Shown: piece after piece, positions 40,001 through 48,448 of the stretch
How positions within the stretch are numbered: the stretch's first letter is position 1
Layout: each line of letters starts with the position of its first letter
NCBI RefSeq assembly: GCF_000972865.1
Contig: NZ_CP011144.1
Span: 1,178,001 to 1,242,000 of the forward strand
Direction of reading: 5' to 3'
Origin: Pseudoxanthomonas suwonensis
Lineage (GTDB): Bacteria; Pseudomonadota; Gammaproteobacteria; Xanthomonadales; Xanthomonadaceae
Length of the DNA: 64,000 nucleotides
Made by a program: the position numbers and the translations under genes
The notes under the pieces: model-generated
Seen by the model: the letters and a program-made list of their open reading frames with translations, nothing else
The model's database searches: none
What the model was told of the DNA's origin: nothing

Positions 40001-40200
40001 GTGACCTGCCTGGACACTTCCTCGGCGGTGGCGCCCGGCCACACCGTGCGCACCACCATCGCCTTGAAGGTGAACGGCGGGTCCTCGCTCTGGCCCAGGC
40101 GCAGGTAGGACCAGGTGCCGATCACCGCCACCGCGACCATGAAGTACAGGACCAGGCCGCGGTTGTGCAGCGCCCATTCGGAGAGGTTGAAGCGGCGCAT
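37036..40200 (-). CDS. RND efflux transporter, inner-membrane pump subunit
   Basis: A 1054-residue RND-family pump: TM1 near residues 12-30, a first large periplasmic loop to about 340, a six-helix block, a second loop and five C-terminal helices. The proton-relay aspartates are D403-D404 in LALGLMVDDAIIAVEMM. The sequence fits the AcrB-like branch that includes the shorter-loop permeases of two-gene systems (MRRFNLSEWALHNRGLVLYFM start). It would export hydrophobic drugs or metabolites together with the adaptor encoded upstream and an outer-membrane channel, perhaps the TolC at 43.1 kb. Lies 134 bp after the adaptor gene; that gap is GC-rich and holds no gene. Confidence 0.95.
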   Translation of the reverse strand: MRRFNLSEWALHNRGLVLYFMVAVAVIGTWSYLRLGQSEDPPFTFKAMVVRTVWPGATAEEVSRQVTERIEKAVMNTGKYEFVRSYSRPGESQVIFMARDSLRSKDVPDLWYQVRKKVGDIRPTLPEGVVGPFFNDEFGDTFGNIYALTGPGFDYAMLKDYADRIQLELQRVPDVGKVELLGLQDEKVWIEIDNTKLATLGIPLQLVQQALEGQNAVVPAGFFETPSERVQLRVDGPFRSVEEIRAFPVRAGGRTIRLDDVATVHRGFSDPAAPRMRFMGQDAIGITVAMKDGGHILRLGEELEAQFARLQDTLPAGMELRKVSDQPEAVSESVGEFVRVLAEAVTIVLLVSFFSLGFRTGLVVAVSIPLVLAMTFALMHYFGIGLHKISLGALVLALGLMVDDAIIAVEMMAIKMEQGFDRLRAASFAWESTAFPMLTGTLITAAGFLPIATAASSTGEYTRSLFQVVTIALLVSWVVAVLFIPWLGDKMLPDLAHPQPPKPGSLAFRRRALRERLADRWPQFAFALAPAPLDAHHHDPYQRPFYQRFRRLLDACLRRRWWVIGATVALFVLSLLLFRFVPQQFFPDSTRPELMVDMELAEGVSLRATEAQAKKLEALLQERGDIRNYVAYVGTGSPRFYLPLDQQLPATNFAQFVVLAQDIRAREELRNWLLKEVVPQFPELQMRVTRLENGPPVGYPVQFRVSGEHVEQVREIAHRVAGQVRANPHTTNVNLDWDEPSKIVRLEVDQDRARALGIGSAQLAQFLSAQLSGYSASTYREGNELVGIMLRGGAGDRGQLELLGSLAVPTGDGGSVPLSQVARLRHAFEDGIIWHRNRLPTITVRADLSDELLPAAVTAQIDPTLDAIRAELPQGYLLEVGGSVEDSARGQKSIAAGMPLFLIVVTTLLMLQLRSFSRTVMVLVTAPLGLIGATWFLLLFRMPFGFVAMLGTIALAGMVMRNSVILVDQIEQDIAAGHDRWHAIVDATVRRFRPIVLTALTAVLAMIPLSRSAFYGSMAVAIMGGLIVATALTLLFLPALYAAWFRVRPEEAAG

Positions 40201-40334
40201 GGGTCAGGACCTGGAATAAGGGAAGAAGCAGCGCGCAGCCATGGGATGCCCGCGATGGAGCCCGGCCCCCATCCCGTCCCCTTGCCCCGGCGGGGGAAGG
40301 GCGATGGCCGCGTGCGCGGGTCGACCCGAGGACC

Positions 40335-41483
40335 TCACCGCGACTCCTCCGTTGCGGGTGTCGACAGCGCTTGATCCACGGGAGCGTTGTCGCGATCCAC
40401 GGGCGCCACCAGTTCGTCCTCGCGCAGCAGGTGGCCGCCGGCGGCCACGACCCAGTCTTCAGCCTTCAGCGCTCCCGTCACCGAGACGCTCTCGCTGCCG
40501 AACTTGCCGGCGGTCACCGGCACCCGCAGGACCTTGCCCTCGCGCACCACCCACACCGCGGCAGCGCCGTCGTCGCCGCGCTGCAGCGCCGACAGCGGCA
40601 CCTGCAGGCTGCCGTCGGTGGCGGGCTGGTCCAGGTAGACGCGCGCGCTCTGGCCGAGCTCGACCTCGCCCTGCGCGGCCTCGTCCAGCGCCACGCGCGC
40701 GGCGAAGCTGCGGGTCTGCGCGTCGGCGGCCGCGGCGATCTCGCGGATCGTGCCCGGCAGGCGCCGGCCTGGGTTGTTCCATAGTTCGATCTGCGCCGCG
40801 TCGCCGACCTTGAACTGGCGGATACGGTCCTCGGGCAGGTCGATGGCGACCTCGCGGCCACCGTCGGCGGCCATGATGAAGATGGTCTGGCCGGCGGCTA
40901 CCACCTGGCCGGCCTCGGCCTGGCGCGAGGCGATCACGCCGGAACGCGGCGCGCGCAGTTCGGTGTAACCGGCCTGGTTGCGGGTCACGTCCCACTGCGC
41001 GCGGGCGGCGCGGGCCTGGCCGGCGGCGGCCTCGTAGGCGGCCTTCTGCGCCTCGTAGGTGGAACGGCTCACCAGTTGCTGTTCGACCAGTTGGGCGTAG
41101 CGGTCCAGGTCGCCCTTGGCCCGCGCCAGTTCGGCCTCGGCCGCGGCCAGCTGCGCCCGCGCGGCCTGCGCCTGCAGCGACTGGTCGGCCGGATCGAGCT
41201 CGGCCAGCACCTGGCCCTGCTCGACCCGCGCGCCGGCATCCACCGCGCGCCGCACCAGCTTGCCACCGACCCGGAACGACAGCGGGCTCTCCTCGCGCGC
41301 ATGCACCTCGCCGGGGAAAGCCAGCGCCGGGCCTGCGCCGGCTGCCTGCGGCTGCACCACCCAGACCGGACGGCGGGACTCCACCGCCTGCCCGCCGTCG
41401 CCGCAGCCCGCCGCCAGCGCCGCGGCCAGTACGATCAGCGCACCGCCGGTGCTCCGGAATCCCTTCTTCATCGCCGCCGCCAT
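40335..41483 (-). CDS. RND efflux periplasmic adaptor (membrane-fusion lipoprotein)
   Basis: A 382-residue adaptor with a lipobox (LAAGC, Cys about 27), a lipoyl half-motif (RRAVDAGARVEQGQVLAELDP), a long helical hairpin (about 85-165) and beta-barrel and membrane-proximal domains. ELRAPRSGVIASRQAEAGQVVAAGQTIF is the second lipoyl half. ATG 41483 and 41471 both fit; 41483 is used here. It is the first gene of the adaptor-pump operon, divergent from the TetR gene, which probably represses it. Confidence 0.93.
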   Translation of the reverse strand: MAAAMKKGFRSTGGALIVLAAALAAGCGDGGQAVESRRPVWVVQPQAAGAGPALAFPGEVHAREESPLSFRVGGKLVRRAVDAGARVEQGQVLAELDPADQSLQAQAARAQLAAAEAELARAKGDLDRYAQLVEQQLVSRSTYEAQKAAYEAAAGQARAARAQWDVTRNQAGYTELRAPRSGVIASRQAEAGQVVAAGQTIFIMAADGGREVAIDLPEDRIRQFKVGDAAQIELWNNPGRRLPGTIREIAAAADAQTRSFAARVALDEAAQGEVELGQSARVYLDQPATDGSLQVPLSALQRGDDGAAAVWVVREGKVLRVPVTAGKFGSESVSVTGALKAEDWVVAAGGHLLREDELVAPVDRDNAPVDQALSTPATEESR

Positions 41484-41550
41484 CCCGTCGTTCAATATTG
41501 AACCAGCCGGTATGGTATAAATAGAAAACCGATTAGTCTAGTATTACCGC
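41484..41550. promoter_or_regulatory. Divergent promoter region of RND operon and TetR gene
   Basis: A 67-bp AT-rich space unlike its surroundings. TTCAATATTGAA (41491-41502) is a perfect 12-bp palindrome next to the adaptor start. GGTATGGTATAAATAG and TAGTCTAGTATTAC supply -10-like sequences in both directions. The compact layout fits autoregulation and pump control by the TetR protein. Confidence 0.6.
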
Positions 41551-42213
41551 ATGACCCGCAAGCAATCCGCCCCATCCCTGTCCCCCACGCCCACCCGCCC
41601 GGCCGGCCCCGGCCGCCCCAAGGACCTGGGCAAGCGCGCGTCGATCCTGGAGGCCGCCAAGCGTCTGTTCATCGAACAGGGCTACCAGGGCGTGAGCATG
41701 GACCAGATCGCGGCCGCCGCCGGCGTATCGAAGCTGACCGTCTACAGCCACTTCGGCGACAAGGAGACGCTGTTCTCCGCGGCCATCGCCGCCAAGTGCG
41801 AAGAGGTGCTGCCGGACGACCTGTTCGTCAGCCCGCCGGAGGGCCCGCTGCGCGATCAGCTGCGCGCCATCGGCCTTGCCTTCTTCAAGCTGATCACCAG
41901 CGAGGAGGCGATCAGCATGCACCGCATGATGAACACCCCGGGCACCGCCGAGAACGCGCTGCGCGAGCTGTTCTGGAACGCCGGCCCGCGCCGGGTGCAG
42001 GACGCGTTCGGCCAGTTCCTGCAGGCCCGGGTCGGGCGCGGCCAGCTGCGGATCGACGACGTCGCCCTCGCCGCCTCGCAGTTCTTCTCCCTACTCAAGG
42101 GCGAGCTGCACCCGATGATGGCCTGTGGCCTGTGCGTGGACCCCAGCCCGGCCGAGGTGGCGCGCCACATCGACGCCACGGTCGACTTCTTCCTCCGCGC
42201 CTATGCCGCCTGA
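41551..42213 (+). CDS. TetR/AcrR-family transcriptional regulator
   Basis: A 220-residue regulator with a Pro-rich N-terminal extension, then the TetR DNA-binding domain (ILEAAKRLFIEQGYQGVSMDQIAAAAGVSKLTVYSHFGDKETLF, about residues 31-75) and an all-helical ligand domain of the AefR-like type (FFKLITSEEAISMHRMM, FFSLLKGELHPMMACGL). Divergent from the RND operon with 67 bp between starts; it is the probable local repressor, released by a pump substrate. Confidence 0.93.
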   Translation: MTRKQSAPSLSPTPTRPAGPGRPKDLGKRASILEAAKRLFIEQGYQGVSMDQIAAAAGVSKLTVYSHFGDKETLFSAAIAAKCEEVLPDDLFVSPPEGPLRDQLRAIGLAFFKLITSEEAISMHRMMNTPGTAENALRELFWNAGPRRVQDAFGQFLQARVGRGQLRIDDVALAASQFFSLLKGELHPMMACGLCVDPSPAEVARHIDATVDFFLRAYAA

Positions 42214-42367
42214 GCCGGCCAGACCGGGCGCGCCAGGATCGGCCCGGCGACGGAGGTCGCGGTGACTTCCGGCACTGCGTCGGCCCCGGCGGCCACGGCG
42301 ATCCTTCCCGGCAAGCGGCGTTCCGGCCCGGTAGAATGCCCGGCCTCCCGCGTTTGATGACTTCCCC

Positions 42368-43033
42368 ATGACGATCGATTACGCCCGTGCCCGCGAACTG
42401 ATGGTGGAACAGCAGGTCCGTCCCTGGGACGTGCTGGACATGGCCGTGCTCGACGTGGTCGGCCGCGTGCCGCGCGAGGCGTTCGTGCCCGAGGCGCACC
42501 GCGCGCTCGCCTACGCCGACCTGGAGCTGCCGCTGGGCCACGGCGCGACGATGATGAAACCGGTGGTCGAGGGCCGCATGCTGCAGGCGCTGCAGCTGCA
42601 GCCCGGCGACAGCGTGCTGGAAGTGGGCACCGGCAGCGGCTACATCAGCGCCTGCCTGGCCGCCCTTGCCCGGGAAGTGGTCAGCCTGGAGCTGGTTCCG
42701 GAACTGGCCGAGGCCGCCCGCGCGCGCCTGGACGCCACCGGCCTGGGCACCAGCGTCCGCATCGAGGTGGCCGACGCGCTGCGTTACGACGCCGGCGCGC
42801 GCCAGTTCGACGCGGTCTGCGTGACCGGCGCGGTGGCCGAGGTCCCGGCGCGGTTCCTGCAGTGGCTGCGCCCGGGCGGCCGCCTGTTCGTGGTCCGCGG
42901 CCATGCCCCGGTGATGGAGGCCGTGCGCCTGGCCAAGGCCGACACGGTCAACGCCGCGGCCACCGAATCGTTGTTCGAAACCGAGCTCGACTACCTGCAC
43001 GGTGCCGAGCCGGTGCCGCAGTTCCTGTTCTGA
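42368..43033 (+). CDS. pcm: Protein-L-isoaspartate O-methyltransferase family protein
   Basis: A 221-residue SAM-dependent methyltransferase of the PCMT family: N-terminal MTIDYARARELMVEQQVRPWDVLD, motif I LEVGTGSGYISACLAALA, and LRPGGRLFVV. Such enzymes repair isoaspartyl residues, though this shorter, tolC-linked form may have another substrate because its VPREAFVP block is kept but several catalytic-loop residues are not checked here. Lies 91 bp before tolC on the same strand. Confidence 0.88.
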   Translation: MTIDYARARELMVEQQVRPWDVLDMAVLDVVGRVPREAFVPEAHRALAYADLELPLGHGATMMKPVVEGRMLQALQLQPGDSVLEVGTGSGYISACLAALAREVVSLELVPELAEAARARLDATGLGTSVRIEVADALRYDAGARQFDAVCVTGAVAEVPARFLQWLRPGGRLFVVRGHAPVMEAVRLAKADTVNAAATESLFETELDYLHGAEPVPQFLF

Positions 43034-43124
43034 CGGTCGCGCCACGCGGCGCGGCCGGCACCGACAATCCCCCTCGACGGACCGCAGTGCAGCGCGGCCC
43101 GCACACCAAGAAAGGAAGCCGCTG

Positions 43125-44489
43125 ATGATCCGCCGTTCCCTCGCCCTGGCACTGGCCGCCGCCCTCGCCACCGGTTCCGCGCAGGCCGCCGACCTGCTGC
43201 AGACCTACGAGATGGCCCGCAACGGCGACCCGCAGCTGGCGATCGCCGAGTCCAGCACGCTGTACGACAAGGAAGGCCAGGTGCAGGCCCGCGCCGCGCT
43301 GCTGCCGCAGCTGGGCGGCGACGCGACCCTGCGCCGCTCGCGCACTGAGTACGACGGCGTCAGCGGCTCGTTCACCGGTACCAGCCGCAGCTACGGCGTC
43401 AGCGCCAGCCAGACCCTGTTCAACTGGAGCCAGTTCTCCAGCCTGCGCGCCCAGCGCGCGCTGAGCCAGGCCGCCGACCACAACCTGGACGCGGCCAACG
43501 ACGACCTGATGGTGCGCACCGCCGCGGCCTACTTCGACGTGCTGGTGGCGATCGAATCGCTGGCCGCAGCCGAGACCAACGAGTCCGCCGGCAGGCGCCA
43601 GTTCGACTACGCCGACAAGCGCCTGGAAGTGGGCCTGGCCCCGATCACCGACGTGCACGAGGCCCGTGCCCAGTACGACGAGGCCCGCGCCAACACCATC
43701 CTGGTCCGCAACGCGCTGGCCGACGCCTACCAGGCGCTGGCCGAACTGACCGGCCAGCCGGTCGCCAACCTGCGCGCGCTGCCGATCGACTTCCGCCCCG
43801 AGCTGCCGGCCGTGCACGCCGACGCCGACGGCTGGGTCGCCCGCGCGATCGACAACAACCCGACGCTGCGCGCCACGCAGCTGCAGACCGACGCGGCCGA
43901 GGCCAGCGTGCAGACCGCGCGCGGCGGCCATTACCCGACCCTGTCGCTGAGCGGCGGCTGGGGCAAGGACGCGGCCTGGGGCGACAGCGTGGGCGGCGGT
44001 GGCGGCGTCACCGGCGACAGCACCGGCAGCAGCGTCGGCCTGACCCTGAGCGTGCCGATCTTCGCCGGCGGCGCGACCCAGTCGCGCGTGCGCCAGGCCC
44101 TGGCCCAGCGCGACATCGCCCAGGACCGCTACGAGCAGCAGCGCCGCGCGCTGGACCGCAACACCCGCAACCTGTACCAGGCGCTGGTCGCCGGTGTCAG
44201 CGAGGTCGAGGCCCGCCGCCTGGCGGTGGTCTCGGCGCAGAGCGCCTTCGACGCCTCGCAGGTCGGCCTGGAAGTGGGCACCCGCACGGTGCTGGACGTG
44301 GTCCAGAACCAGCGCACCCTGTTCGCCGCGCAGGTCGAGTACGCGCGCTCGCGCTACAACTTCCTGCTCAACCGCCTGCTGCTGGCCCAGGCCGTGGGCG
44401 ACCTGGACATCGAGCAGCTGCGCCAGGTCAACGCCATGCTGAGCGTCGACGCGGAAGCGCAGCTGGCCAATCCGCCGGCACGCCAGTAA
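43125..44489 (+). CDS. tolC: TolC-family outer membrane efflux channel
   Basis: A 454-residue precursor with a signal peptide (cleavage after AQA near residue 22). Two repeats of the OEP fold are visible: helices at about 40-190 and 250-440 with beta segments GYGVSASQTLFNWSQF-type and SSVGLTLSVPIFAGGATQSRVRQA. It forms the exit duct for RND and other tripartite pumps and for type I secretion. A Gly-rich loop (GGGGGVTGDSTGSS) interrupts the second strand pair. The ATG at 43125 follows AAGGAAG. Its position 1.6 kb from an RND adaptor-pump pair that lacks its own channel suggests they work together. Confidence 0.95.
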   Translation: MIRRSLALALAAALATGSAQAADLLQTYEMARNGDPQLAIAESSTLYDKEGQVQARAALLPQLGGDATLRRSRTEYDGVSGSFTGTSRSYGVSASQTLFNWSQFSSLRAQRALSQAADHNLDAANDDLMVRTAAAYFDVLVAIESLAAAETNESAGRRQFDYADKRLEVGLAPITDVHEARAQYDEARANTILVRNALADAYQALAELTGQPVANLRALPIDFRPELPAVHADADGWVARAIDNNPTLRATQLQTDAAEASVQTARGGHYPTLSLSGGWGKDAAWGDSVGGGGGVTGDSTGSSVGLTLSVPIFAGGATQSRVRQALAQRDIAQDRYEQQRRALDRNTRNLYQALVAGVSEVEARRLAVVSAQSAFDASQVGLEVGTRTVLDVVQNQRTLFAAQVEYARSRYNFLLNRLLLAQAVGDLDIEQLRQVNAMLSVDAEAQLANPPARQ

Positions 44490-44513
44490 TACCAGCCAAC
44501 GGTTGCGACAGAC

Positions 44514-44537
44514 AGGGCCGCCTCCGGGCGGCCCTGT
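44514..44537. terminator. Hairpin between the convergent tolC and waaA genes
   Basis: CAGGGCCGCC and GGCGGCCCTG form a perfect 10-bp stem with a 4-nt loop, in the 62-bp gap where tolC and waaA transcripts meet. There is no U-run on either strand, so it may be a bidirectional transcription barrier rather than a classic intrinsic terminator. Confidence 0.6.
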
Positions 44538-44551
44538 GCGTTCCGGCACTC

Positions 44552-45898
44552 TCAGGCCGGCGCCGCGGCGGCGGGCGCCGCGGTTTCCACCGGCGCCGGC
44601 AGGTCGCCGGCGACCAGCTCCAGCGTCCGCTGCAGCGCGCCGCGTCCCTGGTCGACCAGGTCGCTGCCCGCATCGGCCATCGCCCGGCGCGCCGCCGGAT
44701 CGGCCAGCAGCGCTTCCAGCGCGTCGGCCACTTCGCCGGCGTCGTGGCCAATGCGCAGCGCACCGGCCTCCTCCATGCGGCTGGAGATCTCGGCGAAGTT
44801 GTGCAGGTGCGGGCCGGTGACCACCGCCGTGCCGACCGCCGCCGGCTCCAGCAGGTTGTGGCCACCGATCGGCTGCAGGCTGCCGCCGACGAAGGCCGCG
44901 TCCGCGCAGGCATAGAACGCCATCAGCTCGCCCAGCGTGTCGATCACGAACACGTCCTGGCCCGGCTGCGGCCAGGTGTCGCGCTTGCGCGCCCCCACTT
45001 TCCAGCCGGCGTCGGCCGCCACCGCCTGCACCCGCGCGAAGCGCTCCGGATGGCGCGGCGCCCACAACAGCAGCAGGTCCGGCCAGCGCGCGCGCAGGCG
45101 CCGGTGGATGGCCACCACCTCCGCCTCCTCGCCCTCGTGGGTGCTGGCCGCCAGCCACACCGGGCGCGTCGCGCCCAGCGCGGCCGAGAACGCCGCGCGG
45201 AAGCCGTCCAGCCCGTCCGGCACGGCCACGTCGTACTTGAGGTTGCCCAGCACCTGCACCTGCTCCGGATGCGCGCCCAGCTTCTGGAAGCGGCGCGCGT
45301 CGGCGGCCGACTGCGCGGCCACGCACTTGACCGTGCGCAGGGCGCGCCCGATCAGCGGCCGCAGCAGGCGGTAGCCGCGCAGCGAACGTGCCGACAGCCG
45401 CGCGTTGAGGATGTACACCGGGATGCCCAGGTCGCGGCAACCGAACAGGATGTTCGGCCACAGCTCGGTTTCCATGATCAGCGCCAGGTGGGGCCGGAAA
45501 TGCTGCAGGAAGCGCGCCGTGCTGCCGGGCAGGTCATAGGGCAGGTAGACGTGCTCGACCTGCTCGCTCCACAGCGCGCGCACCCGGTCCGAACCGGTCG
45601 GGGTGATCGTGGTGATGACCCAGCGGATGTCCGGCCGCTGCTTGAGCAGCGCGTTGACCAGCGGCGCGGCCGCGTTGACCTCGCCTACCGACACCGCATG
45701 CAGCCACACGCACGGGCGCCCGGGCTGGGTGCCGTAGGAGGCATAGCGCTCGTCCCAGCGGCGGAAGTACTCGCGGACGCGGAAGCCGCGCGTGATCAGG
45801 TGGTAGAGCGTGAACGGCGAGAGCAGGTACAGGGCGAACGAATACAGTGCGCGCAGGGCACCCTCGCCCGGTTCCTTCCGCTTGGCTTCGTTCGGCAT
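44552..45898 (-). CDS. waaA: 3-Deoxy-D-manno-octulosonic acid transferase (Kdo transferase)
   Basis: WaaA adds Kdo to lipid A precursor at the inner membrane. The 448-residue protein has an N-terminal anchor (ALYSFALYLLSPFTLYHLI), WLHAVSVGEVNAA, TTITPTGSDR, LIMETELWPN, LGNLKYD, STHEGEEAEV and FVGGSLQPIGGHNLLEPAA, which together define the family. The C-terminus ends in an Ala/Pro-rich tail. It is divergent from a lipid A acyltransferase gene 59 bp away, a sensible functional neighbour. Confidence 0.97.
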   Translation of the reverse strand: MPNEAKRKEPGEGALRALYSFALYLLSPFTLYHLITRGFRVREYFRRWDERYASYGTQPGRPCVWLHAVSVGEVNAAAPLVNALLKQRPDIRWVITTITPTGSDRVRALWSEQVEHVYLPYDLPGSTARFLQHFRPHLALIMETELWPNILFGCRDLGIPVYILNARLSARSLRGYRLLRPLIGRALRTVKCVAAQSAADARRFQKLGAHPEQVQVLGNLKYDVAVPDGLDGFRAAFSAALGATRPVWLAASTHEGEEAEVVAIHRRLRARWPDLLLLWAPRHPERFARVQAVAADAGWKVGARKRDTWPQPGQDVFVIDTLGELMAFYACADAAFVGGSLQPIGGHNLLEPAAVGTAVVTGPHLHNFAEISSRMEEAGALRIGHDAGEVADALEALLADPAARRAMADAGSDLVDQGRGALQRTLELVAGDLPAPVETAAPAAAAPA

Positions 45899-45957
45899 CC
45901 GCGAAGCATAGCCGAGCCCATGGGTCCGGGCCGTGGACGAAGCCGTAGAATCGCCCG

Positions 45958-46878
45958 ATGACCACGCCCGACACGCCGCCGCCGCGTCCGCCCTTCACCC
46001 CGCGCCATTGGCCGATGTGGCTGGGCCTGGGCGCGATGACCGCGGCCGCGCGCCTGCCCTGGCTGTGGCAGCGCGCGATCGGCCGCGGCGTGGGCTGGCT
46101 GGCGTTCCACCTGGCCGGCACGCGCCGGCGCGCGGCACAGGTGAACATCGACCTGTGCTTCCCCGAGGAACCGCCGGCCTGGCGCGCGCGCCTGCTGCGC
46201 GACAGCTTCGACGCGCTGGGCGTGGGCCTGTTCGAGTTCGCCCGCGCCTGGTGGGGCGGCGTGGCGCCGATGCGGCGCGACGTGCGCATCGAGGGCCTGG
46301 AGCACCTGCGCGCGCTGCAGGCCGGGGGCCGCGGCGTGCTGCTGGTCTCCGGCCACTTCATGACCCTGGAGATGTGCGGCCGGCTGATGTGCGACCACAT
46401 GCCGCTGGCAGGCATGTACCGCCGCCACCGCGACCCGGTGATGGAATGGGCGGTCAAGCGCGGGCGCCTGCGCTACGCCACGGCGATGTTCGGCAACAGC
46501 GACCTGCGCGGCGCGGTGCGCCACCTCAAGCGCGGCGGTTTCCTCTGGTACGCACCGGACCAGGACATGCGCGGCAAGGACACGGTGTTCGCGCCGTTCT
46601 TCGGCATGCCGGCCTCGACCATCACCGCCACCCACCAGTTGGCGCGGCTGACCGGCTGCGCGGTGGTGCCGTTCTTCCACCGCCGCGAGGGCGGGCGCTA
46701 CGTGCTGCGGGTGGCGCCGCCGCTGGCGGAGTTCCCCAGCCAGGACGCGGTCGCCGACACCGCGCGGGTGAACGCGGCGATCGAGGCGATGGTGCGCGAG
46801 GCGCCGGCGCAGTACCTGTGGATCCACCGCCGCTTCAAGCGCCAGCCGCAGGGACGCGGCACGTACTACGACCGGTAG
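45958..46878 (+). CDS. lpxL: Lipid A biosynthesis acyltransferase (LpxL/HtrB family)
   Basis: A 306-residue membrane-associated acyltransferase. GHFMTLEM supplies the HX4E catalytic motif, and GMYRRHRDPVMEW, WYAPDQDMRGKDTVFAPFFG and the C-terminal YLWIHRRFK are LpxL/LpxM signatures. It transfers a secondary acyl chain to Kdo2-lipid A, the product made by the divergently encoded WaaA. Whether it is LpxL or LpxM type cannot be told by eye. Confidence 0.92.
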   Translation: MTTPDTPPPRPPFTPRHWPMWLGLGAMTAAARLPWLWQRAIGRGVGWLAFHLAGTRRRAAQVNIDLCFPEEPPAWRARLLRDSFDALGVGLFEFARAWWGGVAPMRRDVRIEGLEHLRALQAGGRGVLLVSGHFMTLEMCGRLMCDHMPLAGMYRRHRDPVMEWAVKRGRLRYATAMFGNSDLRGAVRHLKRGGFLWYAPDQDMRGKDTVFAPFFGMPASTITATHQLARLTGCAVVPFFHRREGGRYVLRVAPPLAEFPSQDAVADTARVNAAIEAMVREAPAQYLWIHRRFKRQPQGRGTYYDR

Positions 46879-46892
46879 GGTGCCTGGCCTTT

Positions 46893-47135
46893 GCAGGAGT
46901 CGGGTTCAGCCGGCGACATGCCACCCTTTCCTCGTGTACCTGACGCTCGTGACCTCGGCACAGGCGACCATTTCGTACACCCGACGCCCGCGTCGCCGTC
47001 ATGCCGGCTCCTACAGGAAAGCAGTCGTGTACTGCCTTTGTAGGAGCCGGGTTCAGCCGACCACGCGACGACATCGGCACAGGCGACGCCCCCATGATTC
47101 CGACGCCCGTGTCGCCGGCTGAACCCGGCTCCTAC
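46893..47135. repeat. Two GTAGGAGC elements between lpxL and the O-antigen ligase gene
   Basis: Two copies (46893-47014, diverged; 47040-47135) lie between convergent stops. The first left end reads GCAGGAGTCGGGTTCAGCC. Compared with the other arrays the centre GGCGTCGCCTGTGCC is inverted (GGCACAGGCGACGCC), so these copies have the opposite orientation. Confidence 0.85.
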
Positions 47136-48448
47136 AAGGAGCGGTCGTCGCGGCCGTAAAGGGCGCCGGCGTACAGCCCGGCCAGCAGCAGCGCCAGCCC
47201 GCCCCAGAAGGTCGAATAGAACGCCAGGTGGGTGTTGAACGGGAACACCGTCACCGCCAGCGCCAGCAGCGCCGGCCGTGCTCGGTCGCGCGCGGTCGCG
47301 TCGGCCGCGCGCCAGCTGCGCCACACCACCCATGCGCCCGCCAGCCACAGCAGCAGGCCGAGCGCGCCGGTCTCGCTGAGCAGTTCCAGCACCAGCTGGT
47401 GCGCGTGGTAGGCGTCGCCTTCGCCCCAGGCCGGCGCCTGTGCCGGCGCCGGGTCGCAGGCTTCCCAGGCGACCCGGAAGCCGCGCACGCCCACGCCATT
47501 CAACGGATGCGCGGCGGCCATGCAGGCCGCGCCCTGCCAGATCCGGCCACGCCCGGACAGCGCGCCGTCGACCCCGTCCTGCGCCTGTTCGAACGCCAGC
47601 GCGGTGCGCGCCACCCGCTGCTGCAGCTGCGGCGAGACCGCGTACAGCACCAGCAGCCCGGCCACGCCGGCGGCGGCGAACCCCAGCAGCCGGCGCGCGC
47701 CCAGCACCTGCCAGCCCGAGAACGCCAGCACCAGCGCGTAGGTCAGCCAGGCCGCGCGCGCGCCGCCGAGCAGCACCGCCGCGCCCAGGGCCAGCGCCGC
47801 CACGCACCAGCCGGCCGCGCCGAAGCGCCGCGCCGCCGCGGCCAGCGGGAACGGCGACAGGCTCGCCAGCACCAGGCCCAGCTTGAGGTTGCAGGGCCCG
47901 AACACACCGCTGAGCCGGTCGGCGGCCAGCACCTCGGCCGCCGTGCAGAAGCCCTCGCCCGCGGCCATGCGCTTGAGCGTATCCAGGCTCCAGAACAGCG
48001 GGCTGGTACCCGACGCCGCCTGCAGCAGCGCATCCAGGGTCCATATCGCGGCGATCATCGCCAGCCCGGGGAAGACCAGGCGCCGGCCGCGCGCGGCGTG
48101 CAGCGCGATCGCCACCGCCCACAGGAACGGCAGGTAGCGCAGGTCGGCGGCGGCCTCCTTCCATGCCCGGCCGCGGTCAAGCGCGTCGGGCGCCGACAGC
48201 AGCTCGGGCAGCCAGTAGGCCGCGAACAGTGCAGTCGCCAGCCACGCCGCGCGCCGGTCCAGCGGCAACGGCCGGCCCTTGGCCAGGGTGACCGCCAGCT
48301 GCGCCAGCACCGCCAGCGCGCCCAGCGCGAGCACGCCCTCGGCCAAGCCGGGCAGCGGCCACAATGCGACGAAGGCCAGCACCCACCACGGGGTCCAGGC
48401 GAAGGCGCGCGCAGGCGCGGTGTCGTGTTCAGCCGGCCAGTTCGGCAT
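47132..48448 (-). CDS. O-antigen ligase (Wzy/WaaL-like) family membrane protein
   Basis: A 438-residue polytopic membrane protein with 10-12 helices and a large periplasmic loop containing SGRGRIWQGAACMAAAHPLNGVGVRGFRVAWEAC, the signature region of O-antigen ligases/polymerases, and YHAHQLVLELLSETGALGL with the conserved His. It would join O-antigen or another glycan to lipid A-core, or polymerise it. The ATG at 48448 overlaps the end of the glycosyltransferase gene by 20 bp. The stop lies inside the edge of a repeat. Confidence 0.85.
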   Translation of the reverse strand: MPNWPAEHDTAPARAFAWTPWWVLAFVALWPLPGLAEGVLALGALAVLAQLAVTLAKGRPLPLDRRAAWLATALFAAYWLPELLSAPDALDRGRAWKEAAADLRYLPFLWAVAIALHAARGRRLVFPGLAMIAAIWTLDALLQAASGTSPLFWSLDTLKRMAAGEGFCTAAEVLAADRLSGVFGPCNLKLGLVLASLSPFPLAAAARRFGAAGWCVAALALGAAVLLGGARAAWLTYALVLAFSGWQVLGARRLLGFAAAGVAGLLVLYAVSPQLQQRVARTALAFEQAQDGVDGALSGRGRIWQGAACMAAAHPLNGVGVRGFRVAWEACDPAPAQAPAWGEGDAYHAHQLVLELLSETGALGLLLWLAGAWVVWRSWRAADATARDRARPALLALAVTVFPFNTHLAFYSTFWGGLALLLAGLYAGALYGRDDRSL

